64,000 nucleotides of DNA from Martinezella tropici (GTDB lineage: Bacteria > Pseudomonadota > Alphaproteobacteria > Rhizobiales > Rhizobiaceae). Where the stretch lies: positions 1 through 64,000 of the forward strand of contig JUHI01000020.1 in assembly GCA_000799755.1 (NCBI GenBank), written 5' to 3'. Position numbers and translations under genes: made by a program. Below the pieces are notes generated by a model, which was not told the DNA's origin, made no database searches, and saw only the letters and a program-made list of their open reading frames with translations. Positions 17,154 to 25,440 of the stretch are shown in pieces (position 1 is the stretch's first letter; each line of letters starts with the position of its first letter).

Positions 17154-18248
17154 TCACTTCCAGCTTGTATAGTCCGAGGCGGTGCATCCGAAGGGGGCTC
17201 TCTGGTCACCGAAACGCTTCTTCAACTGATCGCAACCCCAGCGGTTGAGTGGAGTCGGCATCATGTTATTGATGTCCATGCCGGGCGAGGTGAATTGCGA
17301 GCCGGCGCTGGTCACATACCAGATCCAGTAGCCGAAAATGCCGGCGATGATGAGGAGGATCACCAGGACGAGCCTGCCAAGCCGCGCCAAGATGGACGGC
17401 CCTTTCTTACCTCGCACAACGAGCTCAGGCGGATGACTGCCAAGTTCCGCCGTCAGTGGCGCGAGAATGCTTGCGCGTTCCTGAGCCGTCATGTCGATCC
17501 GCTGCAATTGGCTATCCATAAGTACTGGCAGAGCGGTATTGCCATGCCACACGGCAAGAGCCACTGCCTTGCCGTCCTTTTCGCCGACGACCAGAGGTTC
17601 CTGTCCCGGCTCGAAGCGCGTTTGAGCCGATCGTCCGGTCTTTTTGGCGGCGATCTTGTCAGCATAGACGACCGTCAATTGCTTGCCACGGCGCTGGACC
17701 GCCGTGATTTCGACCGGAACCGGCTCGAGCTGAGCAGCCTGCTGCAATTGACCGCGGACGCACCAGCCGCGCAGGATCTGGAAGATCATGGCAATGCCGG
17801 CGCCGCCGAGAAGGGCAACGAAGACGGCGAGCGTTATGATCCGGTTCCAGAGCATATCGAGGCCGAGGCTGAGGGTCGCCAGTTCCGGATGGTCACGGGA
17901 GATGACGACATTCGTGTCATAGTCGCCGGCATGGATGTCGACGAACATGATCTCGACGCTCTTGTCATAGGTCTGACCGTTATAGGCGTAGTTGAGATGC
18001 GCTTCGCAGCTGGTGAAGAAGCCTCTCTGGGTCGAGCATTTTCCGTCACGAATATCGCCATTGACGGGCTCGACGGGATTTTGACTGATCGCCCAATCCC
18101 TCAATATGCCTGGCGCTTCGTAAGCTGTCATGAAAACGGTGAGCCCGATCAGGATCAGCAAGGCGAAATAGCTGACTTTCGGCGTCGTGATCACGCCCTG
18201 AGCAAGCATGAGGGCTCTCTGGGGAAGCTTAATCGTCGGGAATGTCAT
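17154..18248 (-). CDS. Membrane protein of the DUF3592-like type
   Basis: This 364-residue membrane protein has three strong helices: 'FALLILIGLTVFMTAYEA' near the N-terminus, 'ITLAVFVALLGGAGIAMIFQILRG' in the middle and 'LARLGRLVLVILLIIAGIFGYWIW' near the C-terminus. The loop between the first two holds a DUF3592-like beta region ('SCEAHLNYAYNGQTYDKSVEIMF') with two Cys that could form a disulfide in the periplasm. The start was set at ATG 18248 (MTFPTIKL); the open frame extends 81 codons further with no homology-like features. Function unknown. Confidence 0.75.
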   Translation of the reverse strand: MTFPTIKLPQRALMLAQGVITTPKVSYFALLILIGLTVFMTAYEAPGILRDWAISQNPVEPVNGDIRDGKCSTQRGFFTSCEAHLNYAYNGQTYDKSVEIMFVDIHAGDYDTNVVISRDHPELATLSLGLDMLWNRIITLAVFVALLGGAGIAMIFQILRGWCVRGQLQQAAQLEPVPVEITAVQRRGKQLTVVYADKIAAKKTGRSAQTRFEPGQEPLVVGEKDGKAVALAVWHGNTALPVLMDSQLQRIDMTAQERASILAPLTAELGSHPPELVVRGKKGPSILARLGRLVLVILLIIAGIFGYWIWYVTSAGSQFTSPGMDINNMMPTPLNRWGCDQLKKRFGDQRAPFGCTASDYTSWK

Positions 18249-18540
18249 TGTCTGCCTGGATCTCCGAATGGTTGCATAGGCATCCGCAAGGCAGGGAGCG
18301 AAGCTATGCTTCGCAAAATCCTGGGGGTTTGACTTGGCGCCTACATTTTGCAACGCGTGAAATAGGCGCCTTGCCTCGTTGCTCAATACCCGGTTGCAGA
18401 ACATCCTCGACCTCATGACGATCTGGTCAGCAAACGCTTGCGCGGTGTGACCTTTTTGTCTCGCCACATTGACCGGCTGAGGCTGGCCCATCTAGTTTCC
18501 GTGCGAATGCGGGATTTTGAGATCGAGGAAGGAGATCGAC

Positions 18541-19101
18541 ATGACCAATGTTGCCTGGCATGCGGAGCCGTTAAGCTGGGGCCACGGGCCGCGCAGTTTC
18601 GAAGTTTTTCTGGAACCGACCTGCCCCTTTTCGGTCAGAGCCTTCAACAAGCTGGATGCCTTTCTGGCCCAGGCCGGCGAGGATAGAGTGACCGTCAAGA
18701 TCCGTCTGCAATCGCAGCCCTGGCATCTGTATTCAGGCGTTCTGGTGCGTTGCATTCTTGCCGCTTCGACGCTTCCCGGAGGCAAGGAGATGGCGCGCAA
18801 GGCAATGGCCGCGATCGCTGCCCATCGCGAGGAGTTTGAATTTACCGATCATGCCGGCGGCCCGAATATGGATGTAACGCCGAGCGAGCTGATCGAGCGT
18901 CTGGAGCGCTACAGCGGACTTGCGTTAAAGGAGGCTTTTGCCATTCCGGATCTCGACCGCGAGATCAAGTGGCATTGCAAATATGCCCGACAGAACGGCA
19001 TCCACGTTTCCCCCACCTTCATGGTCGACGGGCTGGTGCAGGCCGACATGAGCAGTGGCGACGAGGTGGAAGCCTGGGTGAAGAAAGTCTCGGCCTCGTA
19101 G
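18541..19101 (+). CDS. DsbA-like thioredoxin-fold protein with CxxS active site
   Basis: This 186-residue cytoplasmic protein has no signal peptide. It has a thioredoxin fold with DsbA-type helical insertion. The motif 'FEVFLEPTCPFSVRAFNKLD' occupies the CxxC position but reads Cys-Pro-Phe-Ser, so it lacks the second redox Cys. The cis-Pro loop is visible as 'GIHVSPTFMVDGLV'. Such monothiol forms cannot do simple disulfide oxidation and may act on glutathione adducts or as isomerase-like proteins. The ribosome site 'aggaaggag' precedes ATG 18541. Confidence 0.82.
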   Translation: MTNVAWHAEPLSWGHGPRSFEVFLEPTCPFSVRAFNKLDAFLAQAGEDRVTVKIRLQSQPWHLYSGVLVRCILAASTLPGGKEMARKAMAAIAAHREEFEFTDHAGGPNMDVTPSELIERLERYSGLALKEAFAIPDLDREIKWHCKYARQNGIHVSPTFMVDGLVQADMSSGDEVEAWVKKVSAS

Positions 19102-19110
19102 GAGGCGAAA

Positions 19111-19146
19111 GGCAAGGCGTCGATGTCTTCATCTCGACGCCTTGCC
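19111..19146. terminator. Bidirectional terminator hairpin
   Basis: GGCAAGGCGTCGA (19111-19123) and TCGACGCCTTGCC (19134-19146) form a perfect 13-bp stem with a 10-base loop. It lies between the convergent DsbA-like gene and the Fsr-like MFS gene, whose stop is at 19161. It serves either direction; the T-run is weak. Confidence 0.8.
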
Positions 19147-19160
19147 CGTTTCGATTGTCC

Positions 19161-20357
19161 TCAGTCTTCCACGTTCGGCAGCAGGATTGTCAAAAGTCCG
19201 ATCAGCGGCAGGAAGGCGCAGAGCTCGAAGACGAATTCGATGCTGGTATGGTCGGCAAGCACGCCGAGCGCCGCGGCCCCGATGCCGGCCATGCCGAAGG
19301 CAAAGCCGAAGAACAGGCCGGAGACCATGCCGACGCGACCGGGCAGCAATTCCTGTGCGTAGACGACGATTGCGGAAAAGGCCGACGCAATGACCGTGCC
19401 GATGATGGCGCTGAGGACGATCGTCGTTTCAAGATTGGCATGAGGCAGGACGACGGTGAAGGGCAGGATGCCGAGGATCGAGCCCCAGATGACCTTCTTT
19501 CGACCGATGCGGTCGCCCACGGGGCCGCCAACCATCGTTCCAATGGCAACGGCGGCAAAGAACACGAACTGGCAGAGCTGCGCCGACCGTTCGGTGACGC
19601 CGAAGCGAGCCATGAGGTAGAAATTATAGTAGCTGGTAAAGCTCGCGAGATAGAAATATTTCGAGAAAATCAGGGCGATCAAGACGGCAATAGCAAGACC
19701 GACGCGGGCACGCGACAGGCTCAGCGCCTTGTGGACCTTGCCTGATTTTGCCGGCGCGCGCAGGTGACTGCCATTGACTTGATACCAGCGGCCCAAGCCT
19801 GCGAGAATGAGAATGCCGACGAATGCCAGGCTCGCAAGCATTGCCATTCCATGCTGACCATGCGGAAGAATGAAGAAGGCGGCCAGCAGTGGCCCAAGCG
19901 AGCTGCCGAAATTGCCGCCGACCTGGAACACCGATTGCGCGAAGCCGTGTTTCCCACCCGATGCCAGGCGCGCGATCCGCGATGCTTCCGGGTGGAAGAT
20001 CGAGGAGCCGAGGCCGAGCAGCATCGCGCCCATCAGCAACATCGGATAGTTCGAGGCCATTCCGAGCGTGATCATGCCGACGCAACTGCAGGCCATGCCG
20101 AACGGCAATGAATAGGGTTGCGGTCGTCCATCCGTATACCAACCGACGAAGGGCTGCAGGATAGAGGCGGTGATCTGATAGACGAAGGTCAGGACGCCGA
20201 GCTGGGTGAAGCTGAGGTCAAAGCCTGTCTTCAGCACCGGATAGCTTGCCGGCAGCAGAGCCTGGGTGACATCGTTGATGAAATGGCCAAGACTGGCTAC
20301 CATCAGGACCGGATATATCGTAGTGGCCGCGCGGGGCGGGTTCATGACCTGGCTCAT
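19161..20357 (-). CDS. MFS transporter, fosmidomycin-resistance (Fsr) type
   Basis: This 398-residue protein has 12 predicted transmembrane helices. The opening 'VASLGHFINDVTQALLPASYPVL' is the distinctive signature of the Fsr subgroup of the major facilitator superfamily, along with 'MLLGLGSSIFHPEASRIARLASGG' and 'AQSVFQVGGNFGSSLGPLLAAFF'. The family exports fosmidomycin and related compounds in E. coli, but the natural substrate here is unknown. The start was set at ATG 20357; a GTG at 20366 is possible. It is divergent from a cupin-AraC regulator (start ~95 bp away), its likely controller. Confidence 0.92.
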   Translation of the reverse strand: MSQVMNPPRAATTIYPVLMVASLGHFINDVTQALLPASYPVLKTGFDLSFTQLGVLTFVYQITASILQPFVGWYTDGRPQPYSLPFGMACSCVGMITLGMASNYPMLLMGAMLLGLGSSIFHPEASRIARLASGGKHGFAQSVFQVGGNFGSSLGPLLAAFFILPHGQHGMAMLASLAFVGILILAGLGRWYQVNGSHLRAPAKSGKVHKALSLSRARVGLAIAVLIALIFSKYFYLASFTSYYNFYLMARFGVTERSAQLCQFVFFAAVAIGTMVGGPVGDRIGRKKVIWGSILGILPFTVVLPHANLETTIVLSAIIGTVIASAFSAIVVYAQELLPGRVGMVSGLFFGFAFGMAGIGAAALGVLADHTSIEFVFELCAFLPLIGLLTILLPNVED

Positions 20358-20451
20358 GGCTCTCACTTTTCAATGATCTGCGGTGCTGATATTGGAAAAC
20401 ATCATCGCCCGCTACCGCGACAAGGCGCAATTCTTACGAGACTGGGCCAGA

Positions 20452-21261
20452 ATGGTCAGGAACAGCCGCATAGATCCATTCATCGATGTCGACCGCCCGC
20501 TCATTGCCCTCGGCAATGACTATGGAGACGGCCACCGTGTCGATCCGCACCAGCATCGCCGCGCGCAACTATTATATGGCTTTTCCGGGGTGGTGGTCGT
20601 GACCACCCCGGACGGCACGCTCGTCATGCCGCCGGAGCGCGGCATGTGGATACCGCCGGGCGTGATCCACAGCGTGCGCATGCTCGGCAAAGTCAGCATG
20701 CGCAGTCTCTACATCGAGCCCGAAGCGATCGAGACGATGCCGGATCATTGCCAGGTGGTCGAGATATCGCCGCTCCTGCGCACTCTTATTGCCGAGGCAG
20801 TCGATATTCCTGTCGACTATGATGTTAATGATCGGGCCGGTGCCTTGATGGCATTGCTTCTGCACGAGCTGGCGAGGTTGCGACCATTGCCGCTGTCGTT
20901 ACCGATCCCGCGTAACAGGATGCTCGCCGAAAAGTGTCAGGATTTTCTGCGGCAGCCGACGACGCATGATACGATCGATCTGTGGTCTAGCCACATGCGC
21001 ATGAGCCGCCGCGCATTCACCCGAATGTTTCGCCTGGAGACCGGGCTCAGCTTCGTCAAATGGCGCGAGCAGGCCTGCTTGCATGCTGCATTGCCACGGC
21101 TTGTCGCAGGCGTTCCGGTGACGACGATCGCGATCGACCTCGGTTACAGGAATCCTGCTGCTTTCACGACCATGTTCAAGCGCGCCTTCGGTTATTCGCC
21201 ACGCGAAATGGCTCGCCAGCATGCGGGAAATGAAACCGGCGGAGCAAATCTCCAGCCGTGA
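20452..21261 (+). CDS. AraC-family regulator with N-terminal cupin (next to the Fsr-like exporter)
   Basis: This 269-residue regulator has an N-terminal cupin ('HQHRRAQLLYGFSGVVVVTT', 'MPPERGMWIPPGVIHSV') and a C-terminal AraC domain ('HMRMSRRAFTRMFRLETGLSFVKWREQA' and 'VTTIAIDLGYRNPAAFTTMFKRAFGYSPREM'). It is homologous along its whole length to the regulator at 15296. It reads away from the Fsr-like gene, so it probably senses a compound the pump exports. The start is uncertain: ATG 20452 was preferred, but an in-frame GTG at 20383 would add 23 residues. Confidence 0.9.
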   Translation: MVRNSRIDPFIDVDRPLIALGNDYGDGHRVDPHQHRRAQLLYGFSGVVVVTTPDGTLVMPPERGMWIPPGVIHSVRMLGKVSMRSLYIEPEAIETMPDHCQVVEISPLLRTLIAEAVDIPVDYDVNDRAGALMALLLHELARLRPLPLSLPIPRNRMLAEKCQDFLRQPTTHDTIDLWSSHMRMSRRAFTRMFRLETGLSFVKWREQACLHAALPRLVAGVPVTTIAIDLGYRNPAAFTTMFKRAFGYSPREMARQHAGNETGGANLQP

Positions 21262-21264
21262 ATG

Positions 21265-22893
21265 TCATGTCGCGTCGAGATAGGGCTTCAGGGGCATGTC
21301 GTCGTGCCTTGGCACCGTCTGTCGTTCGATCATATGGTGGATGACCGGCGGCCCGTCGCCGCGATGCAGTCTGTCCAGGTGTTCGGCAACCTCGACATCC
21401 GCATGTGTCTGGCGTTGGCTGTGACGGACATAGTCGATCCAGGTCGGTAGATGGTAGCTCTCCGTCCAGGTGTTCGGCTTTTCCAGATCGCGCAACAGCG
21501 ACCATTGTTTTGCGCCGTCGCGGATTCTCATCCGGCGGCGTTGCGCCATGACGGCCAGAAACTCATGCACGTCGTCCTGCTCGATATTGTAATCCACCAT
21601 GACCAGGATGGGTCCGCTCCTGGAGCGCAGGTCGAGCTGCAGCTGCGGTTCGCTGAAGGTGTTCGTCGGGTCGAGATTGAGGGATTCGAAGTCGGGCTGC
21701 CGCAGCACGAGGCCAAGCAGGCCGCCTATACCAAGAGCCGCGCTTGCGATGAATAGGGCGCCGGTGACGCCGTGCGCGTCGGCCAATTCGCCCCAGAGCC
21801 AGCTGCCCACCGCCATGCCGCCGAAAGTGGCGGTCTGGTAGAGCGACAAGGCACGGCCGACGACCCAGCGCGGCGTCGACAGCTGAACCGTGACGTTGAA
21901 CAGCGAGAAGGCCTGCACCCAGGCGACGCCGGCCGGCATGAGGAGAAGACAGCTCAGCCATACCTGATTGCTGAGCGCCAGGAAAAAGCAACTGACCGCC
22001 AGCGTAAAGAAGGCGGCGCGGATCACCCATTCATTGCTCAGTATATCGCGAATACGGCCGATCAGCATTGCGCCGCAGATCGCGCCGAAGCCGAAGAAGC
22101 CGAGCATGGTGCCATAGGTGATCGCGGTGCCATGCACATGGTCGCGCGCAACAAGCGGCAGCAGCGCCAGAATGACGATTGCGGTCAGGCCGAAGACGAA
22201 GCCGCGGCACATCACCGTGAGCAGGTTGGGCGACATCAGCACGTAGCGAAATCCGGCCGACATCGCGCTGCCGAAGGGTTCGCGCGGCAGGCTGTTGGTC
22301 ACGGGCGCTTTCTTCCAGCGCCATAGGGTTATGATCAGGGCAAAATAACAGAAGACGTTGAAGAGAAAGGCGAAAGCCGCGCCTGCGGCTGCAACGATGA
22401 CGCCGCCGATCGCCGGTCCGATACTGCGCATGAGGTTGTAACTCATGCTGTTGAGCGCCACGGCGCCAGGCAGATGCTCACGTGGGACGACATCGCCCAT
22501 CGAGGCCTGCCATGACGGATTGTGGAGAGCGCCGCCGCAGCCGATCAGGAAGGTGAAGCAAAGCAGCAGCCACGGCGTCAGGGCATTGCTGTAGGACAGA
22601 ACGGCGAGCGTTGCCGATACGCTCAGCATCAAGGTCTGCGCGATCAGCATGATCCGTCTTCGGTCGTAATTGTCGGCAAGCGCCCCGGCGGCGAGGGAGA
22701 AGATCATGACGGGCAGCGTCGTGGAGGCCTGGACCAGCGCCACCATGCCGTGGGATGTGGCAAGGCTGGTCATGAGCCAGGCAGCGCCCACGCCTTCGAC
22801 CAGTCCGCCGAGATTGGATATGAGCGTTGCCGACCAGAGCGAGCGGAATGTCTTGGACTGAAACGCGACGAGCGGTGAGGTTCTATTGGGCAT
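21265..22893 (-). CDS. MFS transporter with soluble C-terminal domain (MFS_3 type)
   Basis: This 542-residue protein has an N-terminal MFS exporter part of ~410 residues ('FQSKTFRSLWSATLISNLGGLVEGVGAAWLMTSL', 'LADNYDRRRIMLIAQ') of the enterobactin-exporter-like subgroup. A ~130-residue cytoplasmic tail follows. It begins 'SRSGPILVMVDYNIEQDDVHEFLAVMAQRRRMRIRDGAKQWSLLRD' and resembles an antibiotic-biosynthesis-monooxygenase-like ferredoxin fold, a combination known in proteobacterial transporters. The start was set at ATG 22893 because upstream codons lack conserved sequence. Its stop lies 4 bp from the convergent AraC stop. Confidence 0.9.
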   Translation of the reverse strand: MPNRTSPLVAFQSKTFRSLWSATLISNLGGLVEGVGAAWLMTSLATSHGMVALVQASTTLPVMIFSLAAGALADNYDRRRIMLIAQTLMLSVSATLAVLSYSNALTPWLLLCFTFLIGCGGALHNPSWQASMGDVVPREHLPGAVALNSMSYNLMRSIGPAIGGVIVAAAGAAFAFLFNVFCYFALIITLWRWKKAPVTNSLPREPFGSAMSAGFRYVLMSPNLLTVMCRGFVFGLTAIVILALLPLVARDHVHGTAITYGTMLGFFGFGAICGAMLIGRIRDILSNEWVIRAAFFTLAVSCFFLALSNQVWLSCLLLMPAGVAWVQAFSLFNVTVQLSTPRWVVGRALSLYQTATFGGMAVGSWLWGELADAHGVTGALFIASAALGIGGLLGLVLRQPDFESLNLDPTNTFSEPQLQLDLRSRSGPILVMVDYNIEQDDVHEFLAVMAQRRRMRIRDGAKQWSLLRDLEKPNTWTESYHLPTWIDYVRHSQRQTHADVEVAEHLDRLHRGDGPPVIHHMIERQTVPRHDDMPLKPYLDAT

Positions 22894-23182
22894 GTCGGCT
22901 TTTCTTCGCAGGATTGTCTTGCTCGACGGGCGCAGCGAACTCGCTCGAAGCGCATGCCCAGCCGAGTCGAAATTGAGCCTATAGTGATTTGCTAATTTCT
23001 GAAACGATTTTGGAATAATATTCTCGCCAATACGGTCGAAAATATCTGCAGAGGCAGTAGAGCTCCTTCCAGATGTCACCCGACGTTGGCGTGAGCTGAG
23101 GCGGATGCCCGTCGGCTTCGCCGGCAAGGCGTGATCCGCAAATCCTTCTTCTGAATCGCAAGTCGGCAACGCCGGTGCGCGA

Positions 23183-23965
23183 TCAGAGCACGACGACCTT
23201 TGTTCCTACGCCGACCCGATTGTAGAGATCCATCACATCCGGATTTGCCATGCGGATGCAGCCCGAAGATACGGCCTTGCCAATCGAATTCGGCTCGTTG
23301 GTGCCATGAATGCGATAAAGGGTGGACCCGAGATAGAGCGCTCGCGCTCCGAGGGGATTGTTGAGACCGCCATCCATGTGGTCGGGCAATTCCGGGCGGC
23401 GAGCGATCATTTCCTTGGGCGGAGTCCAACCCGGCCACTCCGCCTTGCGGCTGATCGTCTCCGTGCCCTTCCACGAAAAGCCCTGCTTGCCGACACCGAT
23501 GCCGTATTTGATGGCCGTACCGTCGTTGAGCACGAGGTAGAGACGCTTTTCCTTGGTGGAGATCACGATCGTGCCAGGATCGTAGCCGGAGAAGGAGACA
23601 ACCGTACGCGCGATCGGGGAGCGCAGCTGGGCGGCTCGCCTGTCATCCTTGAGGCCGGGACTGAATTGCGGCGAGGTCGCGCCTGGATCGAGCGAGGCCT
23701 CTCGCTGAGGGCGTCGGCGGGGAGGCAAGTCGCCTTCCTCGTCGTCGTAATAGCTATTGGGGTCGTCCCGATAGCCATAGCCGTCATCGAGTCGCGGGTC
23801 GTCGCGATAGCGTGGCGGCGCCTCGCGCCAATAACGAGGGGCAACATAGCCGCCATCCGGGCCATCGTCATAGTAGGGTGATGGTCCCCATTCCTGGGCA
23901 TGCGCGGCGACACCTGTCATCAGCACAGCCAGAGCAGGCAAGAGAACCAATCTTACAGTCTTCAT
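23183..23965 (-). CDS. L,D-transpeptidase (YkuD family)
   Basis: This 260-residue exported enzyme makes 3-3 cross-links in peptidoglycan or attaches proteins to it. A signal peptide (MKTVRLVLLPALAVLMTGVAAHAQ) sets the start at 23965. A low-complexity segment rich in Tyr, Asp and Arg (about residues 25-80) probably contacts the wall. The YkuD domain follows, with 'GTIVISTKEKRLYLVLNDG' and the catalytic motif 'HGTNEPNSIG...SSGCIRM' with nucleophile Cys at about 236. All catalytic residues are present. It lies upstream of the MFS gene on the same strand, with a 289-bp gap. Confidence 0.93.
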   Translation of the reverse strand: MKTVRLVLLPALAVLMTGVAAHAQEWGPSPYYDDGPDGGYVAPRYWREAPPRYRDDPRLDDGYGYRDDPNSYYDDEEGDLPPRRRPQREASLDPGATSPQFSPGLKDDRRAAQLRSPIARTVVSFSGYDPGTIVISTKEKRLYLVLNDGTAIKYGIGVGKQGFSWKGTETISRKAEWPGWTPPKEMIARRPELPDHMDGGLNNPLGARALYLGSTLYRIHGTNEPNSIGKAVSSGCIRMANPDVMDLYNRVGVGTKVVVL

Positions 23966-24145
23966 GGCACACCATACTTCCCGAAGAACGCACCGGACCG
24001 CGCGACCGGGTCGACGGGGCACGCGTGACACCGACAATTCTCGATACGGCAGGCGTAATTGTGGCGGCGGTGGGCGAAGGTCGCAATTTTCCGGGCCACT
24101 TTGGCCGGCCTGGGCGTTGGTGGCGTCCGGGTAGGAGCCTAAGCA

Positions 24146-25354
24146 TCAAAGGATGTACCGCAAGGAGCGCTGTTGACGCAGAAGCGCGACGGCTATCCAG
24201 CTCCCGAAGAGGGTCGCGACAAATGCCACGACCGCCTTGATCGCGGCGGGCTCGTTGATTCCGACGAGTGCGGCCTGAATCCAGGTAAGGGCGACATAGT
24301 GCACGAGATAGATCCCGAAGGCACAGGAGGAAAGCAAACTTGCCCAGCGGGAACTTTGATCGACATGCCGGATAAATCCACCGATCAGCGCAATGCTGAT
24401 TGCGGAACAAGTGACGACGAACAGAAGAGCGGCGATCACGGGAGATGCTGGACCGGAATAGGCGGACGATTGACGAAGGGTTTCGATCTGGATGAGGACT
24501 ATCCCGCCGAAGGCAGCGCACCCCACGATAGCGAAAGCAAGCCACCACCGCGCAAACGGGCCAGTCTTTCCGAAAAGCTCATGCCCTGCTCCTTCGGAAC
24601 CGGCCACGGCACCCGCGACAAAGAACGCCATGTAGAGAAGGAGCCGGCTGGCTTGAACCGCGAATGGCCCCCATGAGAACCAATGCGTCGGCCCGAAGGC
24701 ATCGAGCGCCGGCAAATAAGCACCCAGCGCTATTGCAAGGAAGAGTGCCAGGGCGGTGAAGGGCCGGGCCGTGAGCCAATTCGGCATCATCGCCGATTTC
24801 CGGATGAGTGCCGGCGCGAGCAAAGCCGTCAGCACGACGACGCTGTCGAAGGTCAGCAGAACCCAGATGAACCAGGCGGGGCCGGCAGGCCATCCATAAG
24901 AGCCGAAGTAACCCGCCCAATAGCTAGGAAATGAAAGATCCGCACCGGTCTGGAGATATGATGGATAATAGGCGGCCGGCATGAGGATGGTCACGGCTAT
25001 CATGAACGGGATACCCAATCGCACGATCCGGCTGGACAGGTAATTCCAGGGCCCTCTACGCCTAAGGCTCGGGATGACGAAAATTCCGGAGATGAAGAAC
25101 ATGAGGGACATGAAATATATGTCGTTGAAATCGACCAACAGGTCGAAGCCGAGCCATCGGGCGCCATCCACGATCGGAGCGGTCGACGAGAGATAGTGAT
25201 GCCGATCGAAGTGGGCATAATGCACATATGCGAGCAGCGAGTGGTGAAGCACGACGAGAAGGGTCACGCATGTCCTTAGATTGCCGATGGCTGCGTTCTT
25301 GATTTGAGCTTTGACCGTCTCGGGTCGCGTTGCGTCGAGTAGCTGCTTTTCCAT
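24146..25354 (-). CDS. Acyltransferase-3 family membrane protein
   Basis: This 402-residue integral membrane protein has about ten helices. The opening 'NLRTCVTLLVVLHHSLLAYV' carries the conserved His-rich motif of the acyltransferase-3/OpgC/OafA group, and 'FFISGIFVIPSLRRRGPWNYLSSRIVRLGIPF' is the typical 'FFlSGfl...s...fl.kR..rl.iP' signature. These enzymes transfer acyl or succinyl groups to envelope glycans. The start was set at ATG 25354, since the frame extension overlaps the neighbouring gene's stop. It lies 86 bp after the serine hydrolase gene and may be co-transcribed with it. Confidence 0.9.
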   Translation of the reverse strand: MEKQLLDATRPETVKAQIKNAAIGNLRTCVTLLVVLHHSLLAYVHYAHFDRHHYLSSTAPIVDGARWLGFDLLVDFNDIYFMSLMFFISGIFVIPSLRRRGPWNYLSSRIVRLGIPFMIAVTILMPAAYYPSYLQTGADLSFPSYWAGYFGSYGWPAGPAWFIWVLLTFDSVVVLTALLAPALIRKSAMMPNWLTARPFTALALFLAIALGAYLPALDAFGPTHWFSWGPFAVQASRLLLYMAFFVAGAVAGSEGAGHELFGKTGPFARWWLAFAIVGCAAFGGIVLIQIETLRQSSAYSGPASPVIAALLFVVTCSAISIALIGGFIRHVDQSSRWASLLSSCAFGIYLVHYVALTWIQAALVGINEPAAIKAVVAFVATLFGSWIAVALLRQQRSLRYIL

Positions 25355-25440
25355 GAGAATGGGTCTTTTTGCTGCTTGGGAAGCTGGCGTGGCGGCGCGG
25401 ACCAATTTGCCGGCGCTCGAGGATCGGTCGGGTATCAGGA

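Noticed and set aside
17103..18332. 409-codon open frame on the + strand
   Set aside because: It is antisense to the DUF3592-like membrane protein gene, has high Arg/Asp content and no family features, and its start lies in the terminator region.
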